DNA of 64,000 nt from Pomphorhynchus laevis (GCA_012934845.2 WNNJ02001461.1:1-64000), one strand, 5' to 3'. Positions 41,698 to 54,055 are shown, counted from the stretch's first letter. Program-made: numbers and translations. The notes: generated by a model from the letters alone, not told the origin.

Positions 41698-43500
41698 TAG
41701 ATCGAATTTAACAATCGAGTCAGATTAATATCATGATCTGTTGTATTGTGTCCGCAAAAAAAACAAGATCATCAAGTAATGCGAATGTTCCCTCAAGGCG
41801 TTCTGTTTGTATTATTCGATCGATGACACGCTGAAAAACGGCGTGCGCATTTGTCAGACTGAATGGTACCCGCTTAAATTGATACAGTGTTCAATCAGCT
41901 TCGAATGCCGTATACGGCCGGGCCGATGTCCGAACTTCTAGTTGATATATGCTGATTGTATATCAAGTTTACTGAATACCGAATATTTTGCGATCTTATC
42001 GACTAATGAATCAATTCGAGGTAACGGGTATGCATCCAATAAGTTAAATGTATTGATCGTGAATGCATAATCGATGATAAGTCTCTGTTTTCCGTCGCGT
42101 TTCGTGACCACCACAACTTGTGGGAGCCATGGTGACTGACTCGCTTCGATTATTCCATCTTGAATCATTCTTGATATTTCAGACCTAATAAAGCTCATGT
42201 GATACGGAGCAAATCAACGTGATGTTTTCATCAATGGGATGGCAATTTTGTCTTAAGGTAGAAAATAGTGATGGTGTTTCAATGTACATAGTTGATATTT
42301 GACTGACGATGATCGAGGGTTTATTTCCTTGAAAGTTTATCGTAATTACTATGTGAAGCAAAAGGTATGGGTGGGCAAGAATAATTTTGTTACATAATCG
42401 TTTCAAGCAGAGCAGTCGAATAGATTCATATTTAACCCCCTGTACAATTATGTCAACGATACAGCAACATCGTACAGGACAAGAATGATTCGTGGATGTC
42501 ATTGTTATATTGCGATTATATTGGATTCGTATAAGCTGTAGCTTGTCTACTATCGCTTCGTCGATAACATTCTCGGCACTACCAGTGTCAATAAATGCTG
42601 ATAAGGAATGCTGACCAATCGAGACGATGATATTTGAGTCCGATAAATCCTAGGACCTTGTCGATGATAGTAACAAGGTAGCCAACAAAGAGAATTAGTT
42701 GTTTGTCAAATCTGTTGCAGCTACCGTGCTGAACTTGTTTGCATGTCTAGATTGACACACATTTGCAAAATGATTTATCTTGTTACATTTCATACAACGT
42801 GAGGCGTGAGAGGGGCAATTGTTGCGTGGATGTCTATATTGACCACATAAGCATATGTTTGAAGAATTATTGACAACGGAACATGAATCGTTTCCAGATC
42901 ACTCGCAATCTAGATTGTGTTCGGACGGTAAAGTAGAAACATGGATGTCTGAAATCGTATACGTTTCGGCATTCAAGTGTGCAACTTCTAGTATTCGAGC
43001 CTTTTTGATTACATCAGCAAGGGATAGATTAGAAGTTTCTAGTAGTCGTTATAGAAATGGATTTAAGCTTGATATAAATGCATACATATTATAGAGGTTG
43101 CGGTGTGCTTTGACATCTGCAAATGCGCAGTCCTTGCTAAGTTTATCGAGAGCTTGTAGAAACTCGTTAATGGATTGGTCGTGTAATTGCTTTCAGGTGC
43201 TTAATTGATTCAGAACAAAAACATCGTTCTTTGGCTTAATTTAGAGATTGTCCAAATGTGTGATTACAATATTGTAATCGTCATGCTGGATATGTATCGA
43301 TATACTTCTGAGCCTATGAGATTGATAAACATATCCATTTTGTCGCCGCTACTAAGATTGTCGATTTTTGAAGCAAATTTAGTAAATCGTCATTTCCAGT
43401 GTATCCATCCCATCACTGACTCCGGCGTATTAGGAAGAATGCTAAATAATTCCGGCTTAAGCAGCTTGTCGATTCCCGAAAAGCACGACAATAGTTGAAT
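41698..43500 (-). mobile_element. Ty3/gypsy-like LTR retrotransposon fossil, opposite orientation
   Basis: A broken copy with several breaks, read on the minus strand. A gag region (about 43500-42850) is followed by zinc knuckles (about 42840-42730, CMKCNKINHFANVC), a protease region (42700-42200) and RT (42198 to about 41700, SPWLPQVVVVTKRDGK and FSKLDIQSAY). The RT is cut off at the right LTR of the outer fossil. No LTR was seen. It is related to, but distinct from, the element at 28.5 kb. Confidence 0.75.
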
Positions 43501-43609
43501 AAATTGAGCTGAATGTAGATATAAGGCAAATAACTTTCTTAGCCTTATTCAACCATCTATAAAGCAAATAGACAAGTAGATAGTAGTTTACTATTTGTTA
43601 TTTGAAAAT

Positions 43610-44280
43610 GACAAGTACTTTGTCTATCAACACGAGAATTTTGTCAATAATCGTGGAAACTTTGTTGATCAACGTGAGAACTTTGACGATCAACGTGCGA
43701 ACTTAGCCCATCAATGTAAGAACTTTTTGATCAGTGCGAGAACTTTGTCGAGAATTTGTAGATCAATGCGATAACTTTGTCGAGAATTTGTAGATCAACT
43801 GATAACTCTGTCGATTAATATAAGAACTTTGCCCAACCACACGAGAACTATATATATTAACCTGAGAACTTTAAGACCAACTGGAGATTTTATCGATCAG
43901 CGTGAAAACTTTGCCGATCAACGTGAGACTGCCCATCAGTGTTAGAACTTTGTAGATCAGCTTGAGCACCTTGCTGATCAACGTAAAGACTTTGTTTATC
44001 AACGTATTTAATTCAGGCTTAATTGATCAACGTAATAACTTGTCTATCCATAAGATAGCTTTTTTAATAAACGTGAGAACTTTGCGATCAATGTGATATG
44101 TACATCAAAGTGAGAACTTTTAGATCAACTTAAGCAGTTTGCTGATCAAAGTGAGGACTTTGTCTATCAATGTATTTCACTCGGACTTTATTGATCAATA
44201 TAATATATTTTGCCAATCAATGTGAAAACTTTGTCGATCAAGATGATAACTTTGCCGATCAACGTGATAATGTCCATCAA
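43610..44280 (+). repeat. Degenerate 21-bp repeat array (left block)
   Basis: About 30 imperfect copies of GAACTTTGTCGATCAACGTGA, each diverged by a few bases, with small gaps. Since 21 is a multiple of three, long open frames arise on both strands by chance. The block ends at the 3' end of a minus-strand LINE at about 44280. Confidence 0.85.
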
Positions 44281-44961
44281 AAAAAGTTTATTCACGTGAC
44301 AAATGCGTGCCGCGCACGCTTACATGACCACAACAAAAAATCTAAATCATGTTTCGAGGAGGTGGATATGGAGGCTGCATTTCAATACAATAAAGGAAGG
44401 AGCGCGGGGGCGTCGAGTGGAAGCTGATTCCAAGCGTGGGGCTGCGACGAGGAAGGATCGGAGACCGTAGTTGTTAGAGTAATTGGAAACGTAGAGTAAG
44501 AGGGAAGCGGACAGTAAAGCTCCCGACGATGGGGAGCCAACAGCCATGAGAGGAAAAGTTACGAGAAGGCGGAGTTGTATGCGGATGTGAATACTATGAG
44601 AGTTGGACAAGATATGTGGATGTGTGGTCGAAGCGAAGGAGGCGAAAGAGCACTCGAACGGCGGAGTTGATTATTTGTTGTAGGGTATGATGATATATTT
44701 TGGATAATTGTCGAAAAGGCTGAGGCAGTAATCGATTTTAGGGAAAAGAAGCGATGAAAGAAGATACATACAAGAACGGAAGTCGATAAGGGGGCGGATA
44801 CGGAGGATGTCACGGAGAATTAAGTTAGACGAGCGGACCTTGTCACGGACGAAGGTTTAAGAGAAAGGTGATCATCGAAATGGAAGCCTAAAAAAGTAAG
44901 ATTAGGGACTATGGGGATGATCGATGAGGCAAAACATACAGTGGGAGGAGATATGTTTGGT

Positions 44962-45954
44962 TTACGAAATGATCCACATTATTTTGACATGTTGGGGTTT
45001 AGAAGGAGATGGAGATTGGTCTGAACGTTTGTAGATAGAATAAAGACAGTTAGAGGCAGAAATGCCGATATCGTGTATGCGATGTGTTGGTGCGTGAGCA
45101 TATATGAGGATGTCATCGGCGTATTGCATGATGTTAAAGGAGTAAGGTTTAATACACGGGGAGAGATCGCCGAGCAGAAGAGAAAAACGCGAGGGTCCTA
45201 GCACTGAACCGTGTGGGACCATGCAAAAGATAGGGATGGGAGGATGATGAATTTAAACAGCCTCGAAAAGAACGGTCCGATAGATATGAGCCAAGACATG
45301 CTACGGAGGAGGAAGAAAAGCCGTAATCAAAACGAAGGCGAGAAAGGAGGATGGAGTGGTCGTTGATGTCAAAGGCGGATGAGAGGTCTAGGTAGGTGAG
45401 AACACTATATAGAGCCTTGTCACGAGAAATGAGTAGATCGTTGTGAACTTTCATGCAGGCGATTTCTGTGGAGTGATTTGAGCGGAAAGCGGATTGAAAA
45501 GGAGGGTACAGATTAGATGAAGAGAGATAAACGTTTATCTGTATTAAAATAAGGCGCTTTAAGAGATTGGAAAGAGTAGGGAGGAGTGAAATGGGGCGAT
45601 AGCTAGAAGGAAGTGAGGGGTCGAGCGATTGTTTCTTAAGGAGGGGACGAACGAAGCGGATTTTTAGTGTGATGGAAAGATACGACTGCGGATGAACGAG
45701 TTAAACAAGGTGGTGAGGAAAGGAGATATAGATGAGCGTATGGATTTAAGAATGAGGGTAGGTAGGGAATCAGCCGGTGAGGTTTTGTCGGGCAAGGACA
45801 TGAGGACAGATGAGACTTCGGCAGGTGAGACAGTGAGAATATGAAAGAGTTCCAGGAGGATGAGGCGAGGCGAGTAGCAGTGATATGTAATAGAGACGGG
45901 GTTGTGAGAGAGCAACGTGGATACTTTGATCTGAAGAAATGACGAATAATCATG
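44962..45954 (-). pseudogene. LINE 4 reverse transcriptase remnant
   Basis: Blocks in different frames: 45953-45636 (LPDKTSPADSLPTLILKS and PFLTTLFNSFIRSRIFPSH), 45454-45149 (LTYLDLSSAFDINDHSILL, motif A) and 45222-44962 (VPHGSVLGPSRFSLLLGD, motif B; MQYADDILIYAH, motif C). The order and spacing are those of a LINE RT. The catalytic Asp pair survives, but at least two frame changes separate the motifs. Confidence 0.8.
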
Positions 45955-46385
45955 GGGATTGATGTTGCAAGGCGGATAGGTGCGAGAAAGGATTGAGTTA
46001 AAAGTATGCTAGAGAGACTTAGAGTTTAATGAAGTGTTGATTTTATGATATAGAAGTCGCAATTGAGACGTAGCAGGTTGAAATTAAATCGGCGGATAGC
46101 AAGATAGGAATCACTTAGATACGGAGTGAGCGAGCGAATATCACGTCCGAGAAAACGGTGATAGACTCGAAAAGGCTGACGTAGTCGACACTTTGAGGGT
46201 AGGCATTGTATGTCAAACCATGGGGCACGGTGCAACCGACGGTGAAAGTGAGGCTTGAACGGCAATAGCAGATAGAGAATGGATGTGAGTTCAGTCGAAA
46301 AGAAAGGCAAGATCGTAAGGAGAGAATGATGTTATTGTGGGAGAGGATAGTGACGATTTGAGTAAGGCAGAGCGGAGAATGGGAG

Positions 46386-47590
46386 TCAAGATTCTTCAAG
46401 GGCGACGCAGGATGGTAAGTGTGTGAAGCGGGGTGTGGTATGAAGTGAGATCAATGGTGACGAGAAATTGTTCGATGAGACCATGAACAGAGATGTACAG
46501 TGAGCGGTATGCAAGAAAACGATCGGGGACAGCGATGATGTTTTAGTTGTAGTTGGATAAAATGTTGATGAACCGGATGGAATCGGTGGAAGATGGGCGG
46601 ATGAGACAGATGTTGAAGTCGCTAAGAACGAGTTAAATGATGAAGGACAAAGAACAGTTAGACATGAGGTCAGCGAGGTCGGTAAAATATAAGGAGGTAG
46701 GAGCAGATGAACCAAGACGTTATACAATGGCGAGATCCAGAGTGATCGGGCTAGAAGAATGACAAGTGAGCAATTTAAAGAGTAAGGACTGAAAGCGGGA
46801 ATGATTTTGCGAAGAGACGTGGGGTGACGGGCAAATGCGACAATGCCGCCATGATTACAGAATCTTGAAGGGGATGATCTTAAGGGGCAGATGCGAATGG
46901 TGATCAACCAACAGAGTGCAAACGGCTAAGAGAGACGTCGTCGAAATCGGAGTGCCAGGATTCGATGAGTTAGAAGAGATCGATGAATTGCTTGACGATT
47001 GGTTGAGGATGAGATCAGATTTATTGAAAATAGATGTAGTGATGAAGATGTCGAGGCGGAAACCGTGTGTGGTGTTGATAGGGGCCATCGGAGAAGACAC
47101 ATAAGAAAGATAGAGCGCCGTCAAATTTTGGTGCGGGTGTGGACAACTTGAAAATTTCCGTCGATGTTTCGGATGGTGAAAGATATTTGGCCGATTTTCT
47201 CGCGACGGCGTTTTCCGATGCGGAAAGAAGAGAGTTGAGCGATTTCGGAGGGGGTGCGATCGAGAAATTGCTAGTGGCTGAAGAGGAGATGAGTGTAAAT
47301 CGTTGTGAGAGGATAGAGGACGCGTGAGAGCGATGTTTGAATACTATTTTCAGGAAAACGGGATGAGATGGATAAGATTGAGACGATTTGTTTAGGCGGA
47401 TGAATGTGACAGGATAGATGTCGTTGCAAAAGGATGAGTTATCCGCATGAACAAGATACGAGAGAATAAATCTGAAGGCGGAAGTATCGTGGCCGAGACG
47501 TTCTTGTGGAGATAAGGAGGTGGAAGTTATATTAGTGATGATGGCGTAGCAATCGCGAGAAGGAAAAAGCGTTTCCGTGAAGGAGAGCAA
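46386..47590 (-). pseudogene. LINE 4 ORF1 C terminus and endonuclease remnant
   Basis: 47590-47021 encodes a Ser-rich protein with an RNA-binding-like stretch (FRFILSYLVHADNS, PVFLKIVFKHRSHASSIL) that resembles LINE ORF1 ends. 47124-46855 and 46907-46386 hold endonuclease pieces (GGIVAFARHP, SLFMVSSNNFSSPLISLH). The frames overlap and conserved catalytic residues are hard to place. Open frames on the plus strand at 46916-47327 are shadows. Confidence 0.6.
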
Positions 47591-47930
47591 GTGATGTGAG
47601 TGGGTGATGTCACGATAGGAGAGCTGGAAGTTGAGAATATGAAGTGAGTAGGTTCGACAGCGGGAGATAAAGAGGATATGGATAATATAGTGGGTGGCAA
47701 GCGATGTGAGGAAATGTTATGAGTAGAAGAATCGTGAAAGTTTGTGAAGGTGATTTTTATTGATGGATGTAGGTTATTGAGAAACGAGACAGAAGGGAGG
47801 GAACGGGGGTTGTCGGGAGTGAAGACGAGATTGAATGGAAAGTGTATGTGGTGACAGGATCAGTAGTTGGAGAAAGGACATTAGAAACAATGGGGTAGTT
47901 TAAGTGGACGTGTTGGATGTTGATATGTGC

Positions 47931-48580
47931 TTATGTGAGAGGTTTCGTATTAATTTGTTTGCACAAAATCCACATAGGAAGTATTCTTTATACCAATATT
48001 TGATTTCCAATATGACGAATTAAACCACCCATATTTCTATATCCATATTCATTGTGATGAAGACGAAGAAGGTGAAACATCGAAAGATAGAAACACACTA
48101 AATATATACTGAATGCTATAAATATCAAAAGTATCGTATAAATTACTGTGTCCCAATTTTATTCGAGAAATTTTTTATTCCATTCATTGCTCAAACTGTC
48201 GCTTAATATTTTACGATAAGATAAAAAGGGTGCAATTTGTTACAATATGACCACTAAACAATTGAATTAACTAATCACTAAGTTGTGGATTAAGATAATA
48301 TAATTCAAAAATTTAATATGAATTAAGATAATTTGTATTAATAATTCATTTAATAAAATTTGATAAAATTGATACTATTGCCTCAAATTAAAATTCTCAA
48401 AGTGTTAACGTAACATAAAATGTCAACGGATGCTGAATAGATAAAATAAATAGATAAATTAATATGCGATAATCAATATATAATCAATCGATAAAATATG
48501 AATATATTATGAATATAAATCGAAAGTGGATAAATGTGTTATAATCGATTATATGTTAATTATTCATACACTGAACTCAC
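47931..48580. other. AT-rich spacer, no gene
   Basis: No coding or repeat signal recognised between the two inverted LINE 4 copies. Composition returns to the AT-rich background. Confidence 0.5.
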
Positions 48581-48584
48581 ATAT

Positions 48585-49065
48585 ACTCTCGATCTTTTCT
48601 TGCCTTTCAAGCCTCACCCTCACCGTCGGTTGCACCCTGCCTCATGGTTTGATATCCAATGCCTACTCTCAGTGTCGACACCGTCATGCTGTTCGAGTAT
48701 ATCACTGCTCTCTGATATGTGATATCCGTTCGCTCACTCGTCTCTCTGTGTCGGCTCACAATCGTTCATCAACCTCTGTTTCTTAGACGACACTCGCCCC
48801 ACCTTTATATGGTGGGTTTCGCTGGGTTCCCGTCATTTCCTCTTACTTTACGTTCCCAATTATTACAACAACTACGGTCACTGATACTTCTTTGTCACTG
48901 CCCCACTCGCATGGAATGAGCTCCATATCGACGTCCGCCGCGCTCCCTCCTTTATTACATTTAAATACCGCCTCCGTACCCACCTTCTCGACACATTATT
49001 TTGATTTTTTCGTGGTCATTTAAGCATACACCGGCACGCATTTGCCACGTAAAAAAAACTCCTTT
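48585..49065 (+). mobile_element. Internally deleted LINE 4 copy, inverted relative to the large copy
   Basis: 48590-48770 matches the minus-strand sequence at about 46270-46130 (CCTTTCAAGCCTCAC, then CGTCGGTTGCACC). 48830-49060 matches the 3' end at 44520-44290 (CGCGCTCCCTCCTTTATTA, then TTTGCCACGTAAAA). Over 1.5 kb of RT is missing between them. The family can therefore form short derivatives. Confidence 0.78.
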
Positions 49066-49215
49066 TTTATTCCGATACAATTCACTTTTGTTTTAAATTT
49101 GAATTTAAAATTTTGACTTGAAATGAATATAAATTTTAGAATATTATTTATTATTTATCTTTATTTTTGATTTATATATAGTATAAAATAAGTAGACTAA
49201 GATACCTGATTTGAT
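49066..49215 (+). mobile_element. Penelope-like tail end
   Basis: It contains the tail's second half (TTTTGACTTGAAATGAATAT, TTATCTTTATTTTTGATTTA) and the end AAGTAGACTAAGATACCTG. 21-bp repeats follow directly after TGATTTGATTTG. Confidence 0.75.
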
Positions 49216-50045
49216 TTGTAAATCAACTTGAGCACTTTGCTGATCAACGTGGGCACTATGTATATATTCAGAAATTATTTGATCAACGGGAGCACTCCGG
49301 CAATCAACGTGCGAGCTAAGTTGATTAGCGTGAGGACTTTGTGGATTAACGTGATAACTTTGTCTATCAACTTATTTTATTCTTACTTTATTGATCTAGG
49401 TGAGAACTTTTCTATCCACAGGAGAATAGGGGCCGATCTATTTCGCCCCTATTCGAGAAATAGGTGCCGACACCTGATAGCTTGAAAGCTTCTCCTGATG
49501 ACCTATATTTTATATTTGAATACATCGTCTATTATTTATTAGTCAATTCATAAAAATTGACTTTTATTTTAAATTATAAACTTTATCGTTATTTATAAAT
49601 TGTTTAAATCTTATAAAATTATTTATTATTTATCTTTATTTTTAATTTATGTATAATATAAAATACGTAGATGCAGTCAACAAGGAACTTTGTCTATCAG
49701 CTCAATAACTTGGCCTATCAACTCGAGAGTTTTTTTACCAACGTGATAACTGTGTCTATCAAAGTAAAAACTTTGCCGATCAACGTGTTAACTTTACTGA
49801 TCAATACGAGAGATTTGTACATCATGATGAGAACTTTGTCTATCAACTCGAGACTTTTTTATCAATGTGATAACTGTGTCTATCAAAGTAAAAACTTTGC
49901 CGATCAACGTGTTAACTTTACTGATCACTAGGAGAGATTTGTACATCATGATAAGAACTTTGTCTATCAACAAGGAAACTTTACCGAACAAAGTCCGAAC
50001 TTCGGCAATCAACGTGAAAACTTGGATGATCAACGTGTGTCTAAA
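49216..50045 (+). repeat. 21-bp repeat arrays interrupted by a Penelope-like tail
   Basis: The arrays 49216-49440 and 49680-50045 consist of the same 21-bp family as 43610-44280 (CTTTGTCTATCAAC, CTTTGCCGATCAACGTG). Between them (49440-49680) is a PLE tail with a decayed structured block, ending ATACGTAGATGCAGTCAAC. A duplicated stretch of about 125 bp occurs at 49736-49860 and 49860-49985. Confidence 0.8.
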
Positions 50046-50514
50046 TAATTCAATATTAAATCAAAAACTTAAAAAAGTAGATTTTTGTGCTAAAACGCGC
50101 AATTCCATTTCCTTATAAAGATTAAATGACGTGGAACCAAGAATTGGCATGAAGTCATTGTGATAAGAGGAATAAAAAATAGAATTAAAAATTAAAAAAA
50201 ATGTATGAATACGGACTATTAAAAATATTAAAATAACTTTAAGAGATAATAAGCTATTTTTTAATAATAATAATTTATTACTGAAATATTATTACAAGTC
50301 ATGGTTACCCGCAAATGAATCCAATATTATTGAATACAATCAAAGAAAACATCCGATGTTATTGGATAATTTCAATTCAAAGTGGTGTAATAAGTTGACA
50401 TTGCGCGGATGCACGATGATTGGACATCCTTGCACCACGAAATAAGCGTGAATCGAACATGGCCAAATGAACACCTACAATCAAACGTAATTTAGTAATT
50501 TCGTCAACATACCT

Positions 50515-51810
50515 TGAACGTGATTTAGCTGCTTTCGAGTGTTGATATCCTTTTTAACAGCTGTGTGGATTCCTTTTCCGCACCACCCAAATCGGAGAAG
50601 ACAAAAGGAATAAATAAGGCCCGTTCAGTTATAGAGACTCGCTCAAGATATTTCGTCTTTTTCCGGTTTTCATGGTAAATAAACGCGGCATCCGGATCTC
50701 TCGGCAGGTTAGAAGGGGCGGGTGTGTTAAAAACACAGATGTCAACGGGAGTTCGCACCGTTCTATCACCGTAGAGACCGGAACACGAGATGTCCAGTCT
50801 CGCCTCGCGATCCTTAGTCGTATATTGACTCTGAAATACAATTTCGTCGCTTACTGCTTGTAGTGTTGGATCTGTTTGTACGTCGTGACAAACGTCATCC
50901 AAGACCCTGTCAGACAATCGCGTATGATATCATGCCTCATAAATGGAATCCCGTCAATTTTGTATGAGAACGCAAGTGCAACAGAACTGGATTCACTACA
51001 GGTACAAATACTGGAAGCATCAGATGGGAAAATAGCGTATCTTGCTGCAAGAGCATCTCCAAACTCAGTGTTACTCAGTCTGGTTATGTATTCGTTTGTC
51101 GGATAGACAGTTAGCCAAGATGAGGATCCTTTCAGTGATGCGTGCTCAATCGATGCACGAAGCTGCTGGTCAGATTTAGCAAGGGTAATCAATCGTATGT
51201 CGTTTTCATTATTTACTTTAGTAGATTGCAATCGTCTTATAATTGACATCTGGATTCTTTCTAAATCACGGAAATCTTAACCACGGACATACGATTCACA
51301 CAGTGATTTTTAAGACTGATACTCATCATGAATATGTGATGTGACATCCTTGATTCTGATTCCTCCATTTCGATAACTCAGACAGGATATTGGTCATAGT
51401 CGCTCAACGTTTACTTGTTCAATCTAAGCCAATTTACAGAAGAATGATTTAAGCGAGGTAACTAGTGGTTTAAACCATTCTGCTGAACAACGGCATGCTC
51501 GCTTTATATACGACTATTTATTTTGTAACGAACGAGTTAGACAAGTATAAGCAGCCTGCGTATTCGATTGACCTGCATCGGTTACGCGCGATATTAATTG
51601 GGCGATGTTTGTAACTTTTGTACGAATAAATCGCTCAACATACGATTCACTTCCGATGGGAGCACCGAGGACACAGACACTATCCTCGACAATGCGGACT
51701 AACGTGTCGATGAAAGTTGAATGTAGAGTCGAAACATCAATATCGTTGGCATACAATGTACATTTGCTCGGATTGATGACATACAAAAGTTGGAAAAATA
51801 ATACATGAAA
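50515..51810 (-). pseudogene. Retroelement fragment: RT C terminus plus restriction-like endonuclease
   Basis: Minus-strand blocks. 51786-51514: INPSKCTLYANDID and CVLGAPIGSESYVERF, then TQAAYTCLTRSLQNK, the end of an RT. 51249-50851: SSWLTVYPTNEY, DALAARYAIFPSDASSICTC and FMRHDIIRDCL. 50917-50525: VLDDVCHDVQTDPTLQ, ARLDISCSGLYGDR, VDICVFNTPAPSN and RALFIPFVFSDLGGAEKES. The ARLDI...DxxVFN pattern fits a PD-(D/E)XK nuclease fold, and this arrangement is common downstream of RTs in invertebrate retroelements. The frame changes between blocks, and the segment 51250-51513 is decayed. It is broken and 5'-truncated. Confidence 0.72.
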
Positions 51811-52384
51811 GTGAAATATTTTTTGATGTTACATATTTTGTTATAATTTATTTTCGTTCACTTCATTCAATGTATTTGAGCAAAAATATATGTATTTCAG
51901 TAAAAATAATCATAATTATGATTGGCTATGAGTGATCCCCAATTAATACAGATAGCAAATTTTTAATATTAGTGGACACTAAACTAATGTTTAAAATTTC
52001 CCACGAACTCAATTTAGTCATTTGTTATTAAATGGCCGCGCTTGCGATGAGAAAGAATTGACGATACGATATAACTTTTTAATGAGCATATTTTCTGTTC
52101 ATCAAATACATGTTTTTGTACTGAAAGATTACGCTCTAATCGAATTTAACTAGTATACGACCAATCATACAAAAACATTAAGAAACTTAAATTGTATTTG
52201 TTAGGTATTTTGCTAGGCCTTGAATCATTGAAAAAATTACTTCTCAGATAAGATATCAATACAATGACAATTTCAAATGATGTCGATATAATATTTAATG
52301 AAGTAAAATGTGTATACAGCTTAGAAGATTAAAACTTTCATTTAAAGGACTTGATTTTCTTAGCATATAGTATCAGATCAAATA
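51811..52384. other. AT-rich stretch, no gene
   Basis: No open frame of note, no repeat recognised. Confidence 0.5.
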
Positions 52385-52745
52385 ACTGAGGAACTGCTAT
52401 GATATCAGGATTCGGCCCCTATTCCTCGACATAACATAGCATCGGAGCTATCTTGGTCATAAGACTTTATATAATTTATACCAAGTTAAAATTTAAAATT
52501 GAAATTTAAAATAAACGTCATTTTCATGAATTGACTAATAAACACGATGTATCAGAATAAGGATTAAATGTCATCAGGAGAAACTGCTATGTTATCAGAT
52601 TTAGGTCCATATTCCTCAATCCAAAATAGCAACAGTGCCAAATACATGCTAATGACGTATTTTCTCTGATTAAATTTGATTATTTAGTGTGTATCTTATT
52701 CTAATACAAAGCATATTGTTTATTATCCATGAATTATTTTCGCTT
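52385..52745 (-). mobile_element. Penelope-like tails, two nested partial copies
   Basis: Minus strand. A block at 52390-52450 (GGAACTGCTATGATATCAGG on the plus strand) interrupts or precedes a second, more diverged tail (52480-52740) with its own block at 52575-52640. It runs up to the RT-stop side sequence TTATTCTAATACAAAGCATA. No coding part remains. Confidence 0.75.
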
Positions 52746-52887
52746 AACAGTAAAAATTTACTTTTAATATTTTGATTTATTTATATTGTAAATTTAATAT
52801 TTTAATAATATTTTTAATTTTTTTAATATTTTTGATTTTATACAATTTATATTTATATTAAGTTAAAAATTTATATTTTTAAATATT

Positions 52888-53324
52888 CAGGAACTATCAT
52901 GTATAGTATAGAACGACAACAAAAATCATTTTGATATTTCGCTAGTAACTACCAGCATCTTCAGAAAATTAACATAAAAATGAAAAAAATGACATAAATA
53001 AAGTTTATTGTCGGTTTGCACATTGATGCTGGAATCAAAATCGTTGCTAACACTCGTTCATGTAACATTTTCGTTTGTTACAGGACCGCAGCAAACAAAA
53101 CACAACAATGAAACAAAAACATTAAAAATGTACAACAAAAGTACAAAACATATACATTCATAACAAACAATAAAAATAAAGAAATAAAATAACAAAATAG
53201 AGAAAAACAAAACATTTTAAACAATAAAATAGCATTTTCAGAAAATTTTCTAAAGATGCTAGTAGTTATTAGCGAAATATCAAAATAATTTTAGTTGTCG
53301 TTTAACTATAACTGATGGTTCTTG
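52888..53324. mobile_element. MITE with ~80-bp terminal inverted repeats
   Basis: The left end CAGGAACTATCATGTATAG and the right end CTATAACTGATGGTTCTTG are inverted copies. They include TTTTGATATTTCGCTAGTAA / TTATTAGCGAAATATCAAAA and ATGCTAG.../...CAGCATCTTCAGAAAA. The interior is about 230 bp and non-coding. Related solo ends follow downstream. Confidence 0.8.
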
Positions 53325-53439
53325 GATATTTAAAATACATATAAGGATGGATATATTTCTAGCTATTAAATCTACTAGATCATAAATGTGAGCCAAACGA
53401 TAATTCGAAAAGAAAGATCAAAGTCATAACTACCTAAGC

Positions 53440-54055
53440 ATTACGTACTTATTTATATTCTGAAAATCAATTTTCTGAAAATGCTAGTAGTTATTAGCAA
53501 AATATCAAAATAATTTTTCTTGTCGTTCTATACTATGCCTGACAGTTCCTGGAAATTAAAAAATTATAATTTATTATCTTAATTTACTAATTACCCAACC
53601 GATATTATGTTTAATTGATTGAGCATAATTAATTGAACATAATCAATCATAATCTCTAACGCTAAGGCCGGCCACACCGCGAAGAAACATCATTTTGGTC
53701 GCCTGTATCTGAGATCTTATCCTTTCGGTCATAACCCTTATAGCTTTTATCCCTCATAACCTTATAACTCTTATCCTTTCCGTTATAAGTAGTTACTAGC
53801 GAAATATCAAAATAATTTTTGTTGTAATTTAACTATACCTGATAGTTCCTGGAAATTAAAAAATTTAAATGCAGATCAGGATGGACATATTTCTAAAAAT
53901 CGTACGTATTTATATTCTGAAAATCAATTTTCTGAAGATGCTAGTAGTACTAGCGAAATATCAAAATAATTTTTGTTGTAATTTAACTATACCTGATAGT
54001 TCCTGGAAATTAAAAAATTTAAATACAGATCAGGATGGATATATTTCTAATTAAA
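53440..54055 (+). repeat. Cluster of solo right ends of the MITE, with flanks
   Basis: Three right-end copies (about 53460-53552, 53785-53852, 53925-54013) share GAAATATCAAAATAATTTTT and a TTAACTATACCTGATAGTTC-type terminus. The sequence following each end (GGAAATTAAAAAATTTAAAT, then GGATGGAYATATTTCTA) is also shared. A larger unit has therefore been duplicated. Confidence 0.75.

Larger units (their letters stand above)
44277..47930 (-). mobile_element. GC-richer LINE with ORF1, endonuclease and RT, degraded (LINE 4)
   Basis: Minus strand, far less AT-rich than its surroundings. An ORF1-like C-terminal part (47590-47150) is followed by endonuclease (about 47124-46390, GGIVAFARHP), RT (about 45950-44960) and the C-terminal region (44610-44350, LVAAPRLES ... 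RAPSFIVLK, like L2/CR1 LINE ends). The 3' end has AATAAA and a poly(A) near 44285. Frames change repeatedly, so it is inactive. It splits the 21-bp repeat arrays. Confidence 0.8.

Noticed and set aside
46916-47327. Two plus-strand open frames with acidic proteins
   Set aside because: They are antisense shadows of LINE 4 ORF1 and endonuclease, created by its GC-rich codons.
49228-50118. Repetitive proteins encoded by the 21-bp arrays
   Set aside because: A 21-bp period keeps any frame open over many units. Frames exist on both strands, and the arrays are degenerate with no start or splice context.
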